From Anthonomus grandis grandis (Eukaryota; Arthropoda; Insecta; Coleoptera; Curculionidae): a stretch of DNA of 64,000 nt. The notes below the pieces were generated by a model. It had not been told where the DNA came from and did no database searches. It was given only the letters and a program-made list of their open reading frames with translations. The translations under genes and the position numbers were made by a program. The first letter of the stretch is position 1. Every line of letters begins with the position of its first letter. The stretch covers positions 11,324,698 through 11,388,697 of the forward strand of contig NC_065564.1 of NCBI RefSeq assembly GCF_022605725.1, in the 5' to 3' direction. Of the stretch, positions 23,497 through 34,800 are shown in pieces.

Positions 23497-23645
23497 GTGC
23501 AGCACTTTTTGAACACCCTGTATTGATGAAACTCAAATAATTTAAAAATTCGCTTAAAACGAAAACACTTCTGTAAGAATTTTTTTTGCCCAGCCTGTAG
23601 ATTCTGAGAAAAGGTATAGGCCCCTAATAAAACGGCCACCCTGTA
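23470..23645 (-). repeat. MITE-like repeat, copy 2 (inverted relative to 13896)
   Basis: Near-identical, in reverse complement, to 13896-14073. It ends GGCCACCCTGTA then CA. The high similarity of two copies about 9.5 kb apart suggests fairly recent amplification. Confidence 0.7.
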
Positions 23646-24075
23646 CATTATCTATAGCCCGCAAAATATTAATCCGCGTTATTTTTGAAATTATCAAAAA
23701 TATTATGCTGTTTATATAATATACAAATTATTTATGGAGGAACAATATATTTGGTTTATTTACATGGAAATAAAATAATTTAAAAAACCCAGAAGATTTT
23801 TTTAGATTTTTTAACGAAATTTTTTGCTAATGCATATAATACTGGTATAATTTATTCAATAAACTTACTGTCTTAAAGAAACAAAAAAACAAAAAAAAAC
23901 ATTAAGAAATAAAATCTTTTAGTAATAAAACTCAAACGGTACCAATGCGGCACTTGAAATAAATCATACCATAATACCTAAAATAATTACACATCTCTGA
24001 CTGAGTTTCTGTTTGCAGTTTAATGCGATCTAAAGATGATACTAATCCTTTCACAACTAGAATTATTTTTAGAAC

Positions 24076-24197
24076 AAAAGAACCATATAAATTTTCAAAC
24101 TATTAAACAATTTATTTGATAGTTTGAAAATTTAACTACTAATATTTTTACTCTCAAACAATTTCAACAATTTGATGAAAATTTATATGGTTCTTTT
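24076..24197. repeat. Nested inverted repeats
   Basis: Outer arms of 20 bp (AAAAGAACCATATAAATTTT) at 24076-24095 and 24178-24197, perfectly complementary. Inner arms of 13 bp (ATTTTCAAACTAT) at 24091-24103 and 24119-24131. A small stem (GGACAT-GTTAT-ATGTCC) then CGAAACATGT follows near 24375, like the 3' tail of some retroelements. Confidence 0.6.
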
Positions 24198-24532
24198 ATT
24201 CTCAGTTCTTGTTTACAAAACAATTATCATTTACTTTAATTATTATTTATTTTAAAGTTTTTGTAAATTCATGTTTGGTCTCATTCTCATGTATCTTAAT
24301 TCGTTTTAACCTTTTAACCTCGTCTAGATCTGTAAGATGTATACGGAACCCTCTTAATTTGTTATCCCTAATGATGGACATGTTATATGTCCGAAACATG
24401 TAGGATTAAAATTTTAAATAAATTTAGTGGAGAAAGACCGAAGTATCTTTAGTTACCCATTAATCTATTAACTCTACTACAAGAATGAAGTACTTCTTCA
24501 ACATTAAGATCTAAATTAAAAAATAAACTTAC

Positions 24533-24685
24533 TATAAACAACATTGGACGAACTTGCCCACAAAATTCACCCTTTTCCTCCTCTATTTGTGAATATACAA
24601 TTTTCCTGGCTGGTACTCTTAGACATGCAACTTTCTTATTGTTGCTTATCATCCAAAGAAAAATATCTGGCCAACAAGGTTGTGC
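24533..24685 (-). CDS. Ferlin exon 9: FerB domain
   Basis: Acceptor GTTTCAG, donor GTAAGTTT; 153 bp, phase 0 at both ends. The translation AQPCWPDIFLWMISNNKKVA, CLRVPARKIVYSQIEEEKGE, FCGQVRPMLFI is the hallmark of ferlins: PD-F-WM-SNNKRVAYARVP...D--FSI-EEE-GK-CGK--TLF. It was the exon that identified the gene. A 13.4 kb intron lies upstream and 13.5 kb downstream. Confidence 0.93.
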
Positions 24686-24984
24686 CTGAAACAATTTATA
24701 ATATAAAAATTTTATGCATAAAAAAGTTTAAAGGTAGAAAAAAAAACAAAAAAACACACCTTATAGACGTTCACAAAAAAAATAGGTTAAGTTATATACG
24801 ATTATAAATATGAATAAAAAGCGAAAAATTAAAAAATATTAAACACTAAACGTTTTATATGGTGAATGAACCGCTATAAGCCAGAAAGATTTGATTGGGG
24901 CCAATGACCATTTTAAAAGCTTTTGTCTTTTTTCATCGATATAGGCATTTCCTAGAACTTCATTGATATTGTTAAGGTCCTATT

Positions 24985-25448
24985 TATAACAGGATTGCAA
25001 AATTATCACTAGAGAAACAGGGAGTAATGCAACAGGGCTGCTCGCTTAACCCGCTCATCTTCCAACTGACTTTAGAGAGTAGTGTTAAGGAGGGCCGCAG
25101 ACACCCGTGCGTGGTGACCTCAAAGGTGAACTCTATCCCGGTCCCGACATTTGCTTACTACGCGGCGAACTGCAGGCTTATCCTTAAACCAGTTAAATAA
25201 GCCTCTTTCCATCTTGCAACTGCAGTTACCGGTTAGCCTCGACCTAAGGTTCAGCATCCAGGGAGTTTATGGCCCTGGCAGAGGGTGACGCCACGTTAAC
25301 CTTTGCAGCGCCACTATTTTCATGCTAGTCAGACTCCAGAGAATAGTCTTTTAACTTTAACCAGCATTCCAGCTCATAAAAGAGGGACTTCTGGTTAAAG
25401 TGTGGTGCTCCGAGAAGAGGGTGGCTGGGGACAGCGCTTGGACAGTTA
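24985..25448 (+). pseudogene. LINE reverse transcriptase fragment, left part
   Basis: GVMQQGCSLNPLIFQLTLES resembles the GV-QG-PLSPLLF-L-LE motif of non-LTR reverse transcriptases. Shortly after, TFAYYAANCRLILKP stands where the catalytic YADD should be, so the active-site aspartates are lost. The segment is GC-richer than its surroundings. It stops where the MLE at 25449 begins and seems to continue after that element. Its clade (possibly R2-like, without certainty) is not clear. Confidence 0.55.
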
Positions 25449-26721
25449 TACAGTGTTTTCATTTCAAAACGATCCACCCTTAATAATCTAGATATACAGG
25501 AGGACGTTTAATTTTATATTTAACAAAGTTCTCTCAATCACCTCCTTACCTTTAGGTAATCAAAGTTAAAGTCAAAAAATAGCTTTATTTGTAACTAACA
25601 AAATATTATTGTGTACAAAGTCTTATCTCTTAATTCTTAATTTCTAATCTATCTTATTTTCTAAGTTAGACAACACACAAAGCACATTCATTATTCTTTT
25701 ACTTTTAAGTTGCATATAAAATAATAGAGGGTAAACCTAATTTAAACCAATACATTTAAACAAATAACATAAAAAACATTTGACGTTGATTAACATAGAA
25801 ATCTCATTATAATATGTCAAATGGTAACCCCCATCATGTGATACATCATTGTAAGCAGCACTGCCAACAAAAATGAAATCAGTTGACGTACCAGCGAATA
25901 GTGACCAAAAATGTCTGAAAATTATAGATATTTTATCGACTTCCAACTTTTGTAATTTAAATGGCTACCCGAAGTGTAATACATTATTTTAAAGAGCATA
26001 CAATCTCCTATTTAACCAGACCGAAAAACTAATTTGGTTAACTTATAAGCGAATAGTAAGCAATAATTTCCGGAAAAAATTGATATTTTATCAACCGCAT
26101 ACTTTGGCATTTCAAGTGGCTACTTACAATAACATTATTTTTAATTACAAACAATATAGCAAATTGGATAAATTTTTTTGAACCTCCTCGAATAATACAA
26201 TATATCCTTCAATCGTCCAATATTTGGAAAACTAAGTGAATGAAAATAGTGTTAAGATATGAAACAAAAGTAATTTGTATTTCCAACAAGATAGAGCTCC
26301 CCCGCAATACGCTTTGACAGTTCAAGAGTGGCTTAATAAACAGTTTCCAGGGATACGGATTGGCAAGTGTGGTACAACTGAATGGCTGCGGGCCAGACTT
26401 AACACCATTAGATTGTTCCTTTGGGGGTATTTAAAAGGAAACGTTTTTAAAACCCGACCTGAAAATAATAATGATTTAAAGCATCGCATTATTAGCGAAT
26501 GTAGAGATATTAGCGAAAAAAAACACCTGCCAATATTCGTGAAAAAGTTTAAAATAGACTTTATTATTGTCTCGCGAATAACTGATCACATTTTGAGCAC
26601 TTAATAAAATAAATTTTGTAAATTGATTAAATCGTTTATTCTGGAAACACTTTTTTAGGTCCTTACTGTTATAAGTCTATAAATTTACATTTTTTATATA
26701 CCGTTGGGTGATAATATTGTA
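25449..26721 (+). mobile_element. MLE family 1, copy 3, inserted in a LINE relic
   Basis: Left end TACAGTGTTTTCATTTCAAA after TA, same family as 11837. The transposase remnant from about 26190 to 26604 gives MYFQQDRAPPQYALTVQEWL, NKQFPGIRIGK, LFLWGYLKGNVFKTRPENNN and a C-terminus in another frame. QQDRAP keeps the second catalytic Asp. The right TIR is reduced to TTGTATA near 26716, so the end is approximate. The subterminal repeat shared with 4290-4490 lies at 25812-25858. Confidence 0.72.
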
Positions 26722-27190
26722 TAGAACCATACTCAGTAGTAAGCCTGAAAAGTTTGTTTGCTCACCAAGCCCACCTGGATTTCCTCTAATAGCCAGAATG
26801 TACTCCAATACCGAGAATCTCCTGCATGTCCTTACTTACTGCCGCAAATACTCAGCTTGGCCAGCAGGCAAAGTTAAGAAAACTTTTTCATAGACTATAG
26901 GTCTTTGACCAGAACATTAAGAGACGATGTAGTTGCTATAATCAATGTCCGCATTCTCTTTAAAATTAGCGTCGTTCCAGCGCGCCAAGTTATTTAAAAT
27001 TGAAAAATGCTTCCCCTGGCTACGGTGGTGGGGGCCCTGTTGCCTGACTAAGTATCCGTAGATGATCTTGGTGGTGAGGGCTCTGGGAAAGTAGAAACGA
27101 GGAAGTGCTTGGCTGATGTCATTTGATGGTCAAGGGATATCTATGTAGAGCACAGGCCTGATTAAAATACTAGGGTGATGTATAAACAAT
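26722..27190 (+). pseudogene. LINE fragment, right part
   Basis: After the MLE a GC-richer segment resumes, with LIARMYSNTENLLHVLTYCR (a cysteine/histidine motif like the E-L-H-L--C segment near the C-terminus of site-specific LINEs) and, in another frame, TLRDDVVAIINVRILFK. It is taken as the continuation of 24985-25448. No poly(A) is visible. Confidence 0.45.
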
Positions 27191-27399
27191 TATTTTTCTT
27201 ATAATTCTATCTTATTCTTCTTTTTAAATTATTTTCACCTTTAATTTACTTAATATTTTAACAAAATGTTTCTATTCTACAAAAAGGTTTATCTATTTAA
27301 CTACAAAAGGCTCAAAACTGCTATTACAAGCATAATAGAAATATGGCGTGGAATAACTGCTAAACAACGGTCGACCATACCACACCATGCATTTACCGC

Positions 27400-27953
27400 A
27401 CACTTGCAGTGAAAATTTGTTTCGACTGTTGCCTAGTATAGATATAAACCTTGCTCCTGAAGCCTGTTGATTACTCTTTTCTGTGGAATGACCAATTAAG
27501 TAGCAATTCTTCGTAAGCTGGTCGCTTGCATCATCTTATACCAAATTCAAAATATTTATGTTAGTACTGAGTAGAGTTTCGGTCACGCAAAGTTTGTTAA
27601 AGACTTTGATAAGTACATTTTTAACCGATTTTTTCTGGTGTAAAACACGTCGACGGTCTTGTTAAACTGTAGCTGTAGTATTTCCATTACAAAAGTCCTA
27701 ATCAAAACCATATTTGATATATTTTAAATTAGAATAGATGTGTGGCATTTTATACGACTTACAAACTCCAAAAACAAAGCGTCAAACTCGCTAATACTAA
27801 TGTCAGAACAACAAAACAGATTAAACAATCGGTGCCTACAGCATTTATATACGAAGCAAGCAAATTTTAAAAATATTTTAATTACGCTATAATTTGAGAT
27901 TTAAAAATTATTTTCACCTGGAGTTTGGTGCGTTCCTCCCAACTCACCCTGTA
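27400..27953 (-). pseudogene. MLE 5' portion with its TIR
   Basis: On the minus strand the element starts at 27953 (TACAGGGTGAGTTGGGAGGA after TA). It then gives MPHIYSNLKYIKYGFD, CNGNTTATV-QDRRRVL, QKKSVKNVLIKVFNKLCVTE and, after a frameshift, ATSLRRIAT-LVIPQKRVIN and RLQEQGLYLY. This is the helix-turn-helix part of an MLE transposase. The catalytic domain is missing. Confidence 0.7.
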
Positions 27954-29036
27954 TAAATGTAAATATACTTTCCCAGTGAAAGCATTACGCATAAACTGCA
28001 CTGTGGAATAATGCGAAAAAAGGCGCACTTTTTACCCGAGGACGGTTATAGGTATGGCTTGAATCGCGGATTCATCTTTGATTTTGCAATTACAATTGAT
28101 TTTACAATTGAACTTGATTGCAAAACATTACATGAATGTTAAACAATAGAGTCATATGATGTGGCATCATTCGGTACTACTTACTTAAAGTCTATTCATT
28201 CATTCTTCTTCTATGCGAGCAAAGCCAATGGTTAGGGTTAGTTATGTATATAGTTGGAAATAATTGAGTATTATCGACCATTTATTAAATTTTTGTCGTT
28301 ATCGCGAAATTTAAGAATATATATATTTAAGGCAAAAGCTTTACCTTCGATAGTGGACCACACAAAAAATAAATCGCACTTAAATAAAATACGAAATACC
28401 CGAAAATACTGTTGAAGGCCTAGGCCTACCTTGTTCTGATTCATCTTCCTTTATGGAGGTACCTCTCTGCTTCTCACACCAATTATTGTCTATGTAATTT
28501 TACACCACGAAAAATACGGAACAAAAAATTTAATAGGAAAAGGTTTCTCTAATGCTCACTGGTACCGATGATTTTAAGCTATTACAAGCTATTTAAGCTA
28601 TTACAAGCTATTTTTTTTGTAGGTTAAAATCATCGGTAAGTTATTAAGCTATAAGTATTTTTAACGCGGCATAGAATGAAATATGTAAGAAAAAAATTAA
28701 TGAACGGCTATGACTTCCAATGAAGAAGATGAAACAAAATAGAAAATAAATTAAATAATTAAATTCCTTTGCGGATTTAACAGTCGTACATTACTGTATT
28801 TCAGACACAAGTTTATTTTGTTAATGCAAACTGTGTCCATCGGAGAAAATTACTGGTTCAATTATATGTGCAATTTTAGTGAATTAATTAGAAAAAAAAG
28901 AAACAAAAAGTATGATTGCTACGACAACTACTAATATCCGATGCTGATAATAAAAATAGATGGGTATATCAAACTTATAAGCCATTTTATTTTATTATAT
29001 ATATCCATAGTGATACAGACTTAATTGAGAATCTTA
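27954..29036. other. No gene; one hairpin
   Basis: AT-rich intron DNA. The hairpin and tandem duplication at 28563-28638 is listed separately. Confidence 0.4.
28563..28638. repeat. Inverted repeat enclosing a tandem duplication
   Basis: 15-bp arms (TACCGATGATTTTAA at 28563-28577 and its complement at 28624-28638). The loop holds a 19-bp unit (AAGCTATTACAAGCTATTT) repeated twice. Confidence 0.65.
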
Positions 29037-29070
29037 TCAAGTTACTCTACTCCGATGTAGAGTAACTTGA
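29037..29070. repeat. Perfect hairpin just upstream of the BEL element
   Basis: 14-bp arms (TCAAGTTACTCTAC and complement) around TCCGAT. It lies about 40 bp from the BEL target site. It could be a terminator-like fold or chance. Confidence 0.6.
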
Positions 29071-29112
29071 CCTCAGACTACACTTAGGTACTAGATTATT
29101 GCATACTACGAA

Positions 29113-29499
29113 TGTTGCGTAATTCAATTTAAATCGACAAAAAATATAAACAAAATTTATTTCAATTTGTTACGCCACTGTTCTTCACAGCGGCGCTATG
29201 TAATAAAGGAAACCACCCCGCCCGCCTGTTATGACACCGGCTTGTAAGGGCCTATCCTGAGAGAGTAGTGAGTCGAGTAGTCGTCGGTGACGAGGAGTCA
29301 AGAGAAATGTTGCCTTTGATTTGCAATAATGTGCATGTGTAATAATTAGTCTTTAATTGGGGTTGTAATGGGATTGGGGTGAAATTGTCCTAAATAAAGT
29401 GTAGTGCAAGTGGCATTGGGTTTTATTGGCCCAGTGAAATGGATATCAATACGAGAAATAGAAAATAGGTAACGGGTGGAATTCTCGAAGTCCCTCACA
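29113..29499 (+). repeat. BEL 5' LTR
   Basis: 387 bp, TG...CA. It carries 12 bp more than the 3' LTR inside the GAGAGAGTAGT stretch near 29260, apparently a local duplication of AGTAGT-like sequence. Confidence 0.93.
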
Positions 29500-29504
29500 T
29501 TTTT

Positions 29505-29522
29505 TGGTGACCCCGACGTGAT
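29505..29522 (+). promoter_or_regulatory. Primer-binding site, probably tRNA-Trp
   Basis: TGGTGACCCCGACGTGAT begins 5 bp after the 5' LTR. TGG pairs with the tRNA CCA end. The rest complements the 3' end of insect tRNA-Trp as I remember it (TCACGTCGGGGTCA). It would prime minus-strand synthesis. Confidence 0.7.
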
Positions 29523-29821
29523 AAGTCGCAATAAGTGATGAAATATTGGATCAGAAGGCAAGAAAATACCCAATTTAGCCCTAGAAATTGTAGTTTTGGT
29601 GAAATTTGGGATTGCATCATTCTCGTTTCTTTGGCTGCGCCCGGCACCGCATAGCAACAGTAATCCGTAATCCGAATCCGTACCTGTCGGCTCCTGATAC
29701 CGCTTGGTAACAACCGTTTTTATTCGAATAATTGTTCTGGCGAATGAGAGCGCTGGATTCGATTTATCATTTGGTTGAATGGATGATGACGAAATTGGTG
29801 TTTTGCAAGTTGAAAGGTCAA

Positions 29822-31057
29822 ATAAATAAATAAATAAATAAGTCTTTATTTCCAACGGTCACCCACTTACAGGAAATGCAGAAAAAAAAAATACAAATCA
29901 AAACAATAATAACAGAATAAAAATTAAATGCAAAAAAACAAAGTAGTAAAGTAAAACAGTTAAAACTAATTTAAAGAATAAACAAAAAGAAAAGAAAAAT
30001 AAAAAAAAAGAACTCAACAAACCTTTATGCCACACTTCTAAATAACAAACAGCATTAGACAGGTACTTACAGGTTGTAATACTAGGTTATTGATTGAGTA
30101 GCCTCAGCACAGAAGATAGCGTATCAACAAATAGATCTATGTTGTAGTTACAAAGCGTATTAAACAAATTAGATATGTAAAAAATCGGAGCTCTCTTGAA
30201 AATATTATTTAATGCCCTGTTGCAATAAAAAGTGCGAGAATTTCTGGAGTTTATCCTTGGGACAATGTACCGAATCTGATTTAGGAGTGAAATGCAGTCT
30301 ATTTTGTTGTTTACTAGCTTATATAAGAAAGTTATAGCCGTTATCACACGACGATCGAGTAAGGTTTTCATATTGAACCGTCCAAGCATGGCATTTTGGC
30401 AAGTGCCTCTGGCTGGATAAACGCCATCTTCCCTATAGTGCAAATACTTTATAAACCTGCGTTGTATATATTCAACGTTTTTGATTTCAGTTTCATATAT
30501 TGGATGCCATATAAGTGACGCATACTCGAGTCTTGAGCGTACAAAAGATTGATATAATAATAGTACCACGCTGGTATCGTTAAAATTACGACAATTTCTA
30601 ATAATAAACCCCAAAGACCTGGATGATGATAGTACAATATTCTGAATGTGGCTTTTAAAGTCAAAATTTTCATCAAACGTTACACCCAAATCCTTGATTT
30701 CATGGCATCTTGTTAAAGGAAGATTCTGTATATGGTAATCATATTGTATAGAAGTTTTATTTCTACAATAGGAAACAAGAAAACATTTTGATACATTACG
30801 AAAAAGTCTGTTATTCTGGCACCAGCTATTAATACTATTTAATACTTCTTGAAGATGTTGGCAGTCGGCTAAACAGTTAATTTTAGTGTAAATTTTCAGA
30901 TCGTCGGCAAAAAGCAATTTATAACAAGAGATGATTGATGCGAGATCGTTAATAAACAATATAAACAACAAAGGACCCAAATTTGCTCCCTGGGGAACTC
31001 CAGATTTCACTATATATTGAGAAGAACGAAAGCCGTCGATCTCGACAAACTGCCTAC
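29822..31057 (-). mobile_element. 5'-truncated jockey/CR1-like LINE nested in the BEL leader
   Basis: The minus-strand frame is open from 31057 to the stop at 30087. It starts inside the reverse transcriptase (QFVEIDGFRSSQYIVKSGVP then QGANLGPLLFILFINDL), with the catalytic LLFADDLKIY and the thumb text DLGVTFDENFDF, RSRLEYASLIWHP and VEYIQRRFIKYL. There is no stop in about 323 codons. The 3' end carries an AATAAA and a TTTA microsatellite tail (29822-29845 on the plus strand), as in jockey/CR1-related LINEs. GGTCAA on both sides (29816-29821, 31058-31063) is a candidate target duplication. It lacks ORF1, the endonuclease and the front of the reverse transcriptase. Confidence 0.82.
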
Positions 31058-31846
31058 GGTCAAGTCAAGTAAATATAAATAAGGATCATGGTAGGTAGGT
31101 CAGTAGCGGTCGGGTAAGTTTTTAAACAGTTTATACAATAATAATGTAATAGGGTATATTTGTTAGGGCTGTTGTCAATTATTATGTAGTGCGTTCTAAG
31201 TGGTATTTTCTTGACAGTAAAATAAATAAGAACTTAATAAATAAATAATAAATTTAATAAATATGATCCATATAAGTAATTAATGGATAACTAATAATAG
31301 GTACCTAAATAGAAGTAATAAATAAATAAATATCGAATAATAGTCGATAAATAAATAATAATAATTAATTAATATTAATAGATATTAATAATAATACTAA
31401 TTAATCATCAATAAATAAATAAGAATAGTAAAATAATAAATAGGGCAATAACAAATAAATAGATAAGGGCCTTTGAATAAATAATAATAAAATAAATAAG
31501 TAGAATTTAAATAAATAAGAAGGCCTGTCAGTGTGTTGACTAAAATAAAGTAAGTTATTTTTAGGAAATAGAAGTAAGTAGATATTTCCTCCCCATCCTC
31601 TCACAGTTCATGTAAAATAAACAATAAGTAGGTAAATAAATAATATGTAAATTTAATAATAAATTAATAAGTAAATAAAGGAAGTTATTCCTATAAAGTA
31701 AATAAAGTAGTAAGTATAAGGTAAATAGAATAAACAATAACGAGATATACCTAAGTGATAAATAATATTAATATTTGTGAGTGTTGCGCAAAAACTATAA
31801 AATAATAATTTTTGTAATTTAATAAGTAAGATTTTATTTGTCAACA
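31058..31846 (+). other. BEL leader, AAATA-rich
   Basis: From about 31200 to 31840 the leader is made of AATAAATA-type repeats with almost no C on the plus strand. There is no ORF of note on the sense strand. It may be an unstructured RNA leader or the packaging region. Confidence 0.55.
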
Positions 31847-34800
31847 ATGCCTACTGCTCAAGATAAAGAAGATTTAAATAAATTAGTTAGTGATAAATTA
31901 CAAATTTGTGCCCAATTGGATCAGTTTAATAATTTTATTACAAATGTAGATGAGTCTGTGTCCAAGTTAATCATAGAGGCTCGCCTTAAAAGGTGTGAGA
32001 CTCTATGGGACAAGTTTGAAGAGTTACAATCAAGTATCGATTTTATAGAGCCGTCTGATGGTTCGGAAAGAATAGATTTCGAAGAAAATTATTTTGAAAC
32101 TGTATGTAAATTTCAAGAAAGATTAAAGGACCTTTCAAAAGGTGATGTTCAAATAAATAATAATAGTGAAATAAATAATATAAATAATGTTCAACAAAAC
32201 TATGTGAAGCTCCCTTCACTAGATTTACCCACCTTTAGTGGGAGCTATGACTCTTGTTTAAGTTTTTATGATACTTTTGTGGCTTTAATTCACAATAATA
32301 ATTCTTTAGGGCCCGTACAGAAGTTTTATTATTTGAAATCCTGCTTAAAGGGCGAGGCTGCTCAGGTGGTTCATTCTATTGAAATAAGTGATGCAAATTA
32401 TAATATTGCCTTTCAGTTGTTACGAGATAGGTTCGAAAATAAAAAAATTATAATTCAGAGTCATGTTAAGGCTCTTTTTGAGTTACCCATGGTAGGGAAA
32501 AATGTTCTTAATGATTTGCGCACTCTAACTGACAGTATTCAGAAAAATATCAGAGCCTTGAAAAGTTTAAATGAACCCGTGGACAGTTGGAATACCCTGT
32601 TGATTTACATGTTTACTAACAAGTTAGATATACATTCCATGAGAGAATGGGAAACATTTTGTGTCAAACAAAGTGATATTAAGTGCCAAGATTTTTTTAA
32701 TTTTGTTAATGAACGTTGGCATGTATTGGAAAATTTAGAGTCTCATAAAAAATCGTTAAGTCAGGGTGGTTCTTTAACTGGGTCAAATAGTTCACAAAAT
32801 AAGTCTACTGGGTTCAAGGGCTCGAAGGGTGTTCATAGTTTTGTAGCTACAGAAGGTCAAGGGGGTAGCTCGGGTGACAAAGGGCATAATAATCTTTGTC
32901 CTATATGTAAGGGCAATCGACATTTAATATTCAGATGTCCTAAATTTTTAGGTTTAAAGGAATATGAAAGGATAAATGAAATAAAAGGATTACATTTATG
33001 CCTAAATTGTTTTAAGAGTAATCATATTAGTACGAGATGTTCCTTTAAGGGTTATGATAAATGTGGTAAACCACATCACACTCTATTGCATTTAGATTTT
33101 TCAAAGACTGAGCCTAAAAATAATGTAAATAAAAATAATGTCAATAATGCTTCATCAAATAATAATAGTGAAGTTGAAATAAGAGCTACACCTCAGGGTG
33201 AAACGGTAAGCACCCATAGTAGTTTGAGTGTGAATAATTGTAGTCAAGGCGAGGTGTTGTTATCAACAGCTGAGGTTTTGATTGTTGATGATAACGGGGC
33301 TACACATAATGTGAAAGCACTGTTAGACAGTGGCTCACAATCGAATTTTATTAGTTCTGAAGTTGTTAATAAGCTTAATTTAAATGTCAAGGAAATAAAT
33401 ATGAGCATATTGGGGATAAATACATCAATAACTAAAACAAATAAGGCTGTGGAAATTTATATTAAATCAAAAATAAATGAATTTTCTGTTTTGTTAACAT
33501 GTTTTGTGTTAAATAAAATAACTAGTAAACTTCCAACGGTGCATATAAATAAAGATAAATTGAAAATACCTTGTAATATTAGCTTAGCTGATCCAAGTTT
33601 TAATATCCCAGCCAAAATTGATTTGTTGTTAGGGGCGAGTGTATTTTATGAGCTTTTACTTGCTGGTCAAATAAGTAATCAGAATATGCCCACTCTACAA
33701 AAAACAAGGTTGGGGTGGATAGTAAGTGGTACTGTGCCTGATAGTTGTAATAATAAAAATGGTGAAATTAGTGAAGTGCCTGTTAACAGTTGTTTAAGTG
33801 TTTGTGGCTTTTCATCAAAGATTAATATAAGTGACCAATTAGAAAGGTTTTGGAAATTAGAAGAAGTTAATGAAGGGAATCTCTTAAGTAAAGAAGAAAA
33901 TGAATCTGAAGAGCTTTTCAAACAAACAACCACAGTTGGACCAGATGGAAAATTTATTGTTCAGCTTCCTGTGAAAGGAAATTTAGATAATCTTGGTTCT
34001 TCGAAGGAAATTGCTGAAAAAAGATTTCTTAAATTAGATAAAAGGTTAAATGCAAATAGTGACTTAAAGGAAGAATATTCTCGATTTATCAAGGAATACG
34101 AAGAGCTTGGTCAAATGACTGAGATATCGAAGGAAGAAATAAAATGTAAGGAAGCTGAATATTATATGCCACATCATGGAGTGGTGAAAGCAGACAGTAC
34201 CACTACGAAGTTGCGAGTAGTGTTTGACGCCAGTGCGAAGACCAATAGAGGTGTTAATTTAAATGAGATGTTAAGAGCAGGGCCAACTATACAGGATGAC
34301 TTGTATTCCATTTTGATAAGATTTAGGAAACACAATGTCGTCCTGGGAGCTGATGTCGAGAAGATGTACCGACAAGTATGGGTACATCCCAATCAAAGAA
34401 ATTTACAGAGAATAGTATGGAGAAGCAATCCAAATGATGACTTCAAATATTACCGCCTGAATACATTGACTTATGGCACTACACCTGCTTCCTATTTGGC
34501 AATTAGATCATTACATGAGGCAGCAATGGAGCAGCAAGAAGCTTTTCCAAAGGCTGCTTTTGAGATATTTCAAAATTTTTTTGTTGATGATCTTCTTACG
34601 GGGGGATCGTCAGTAGAAGAAGTGATAGAGCTAAAAAAAGGCATATCACAGGTCTTAGAAGGACGCGGATTTAAATTACGGAAGTGGGTGTCAAATAGAA
34701 TAGAGATATTTCAAAATGAGGAAGCAGACAATATAAATCAATATGTAGTGGATAAAGAAGTTACCAAAACATTGGGGCTAGTTTGGAATATAAGGCAAGA

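Noticed and set aside
29346..29855. 169-codon minus-strand ORF
   Set aside because: It runs antisense through the BEL LTR and primer site, and its shadow recurs with the LTR.
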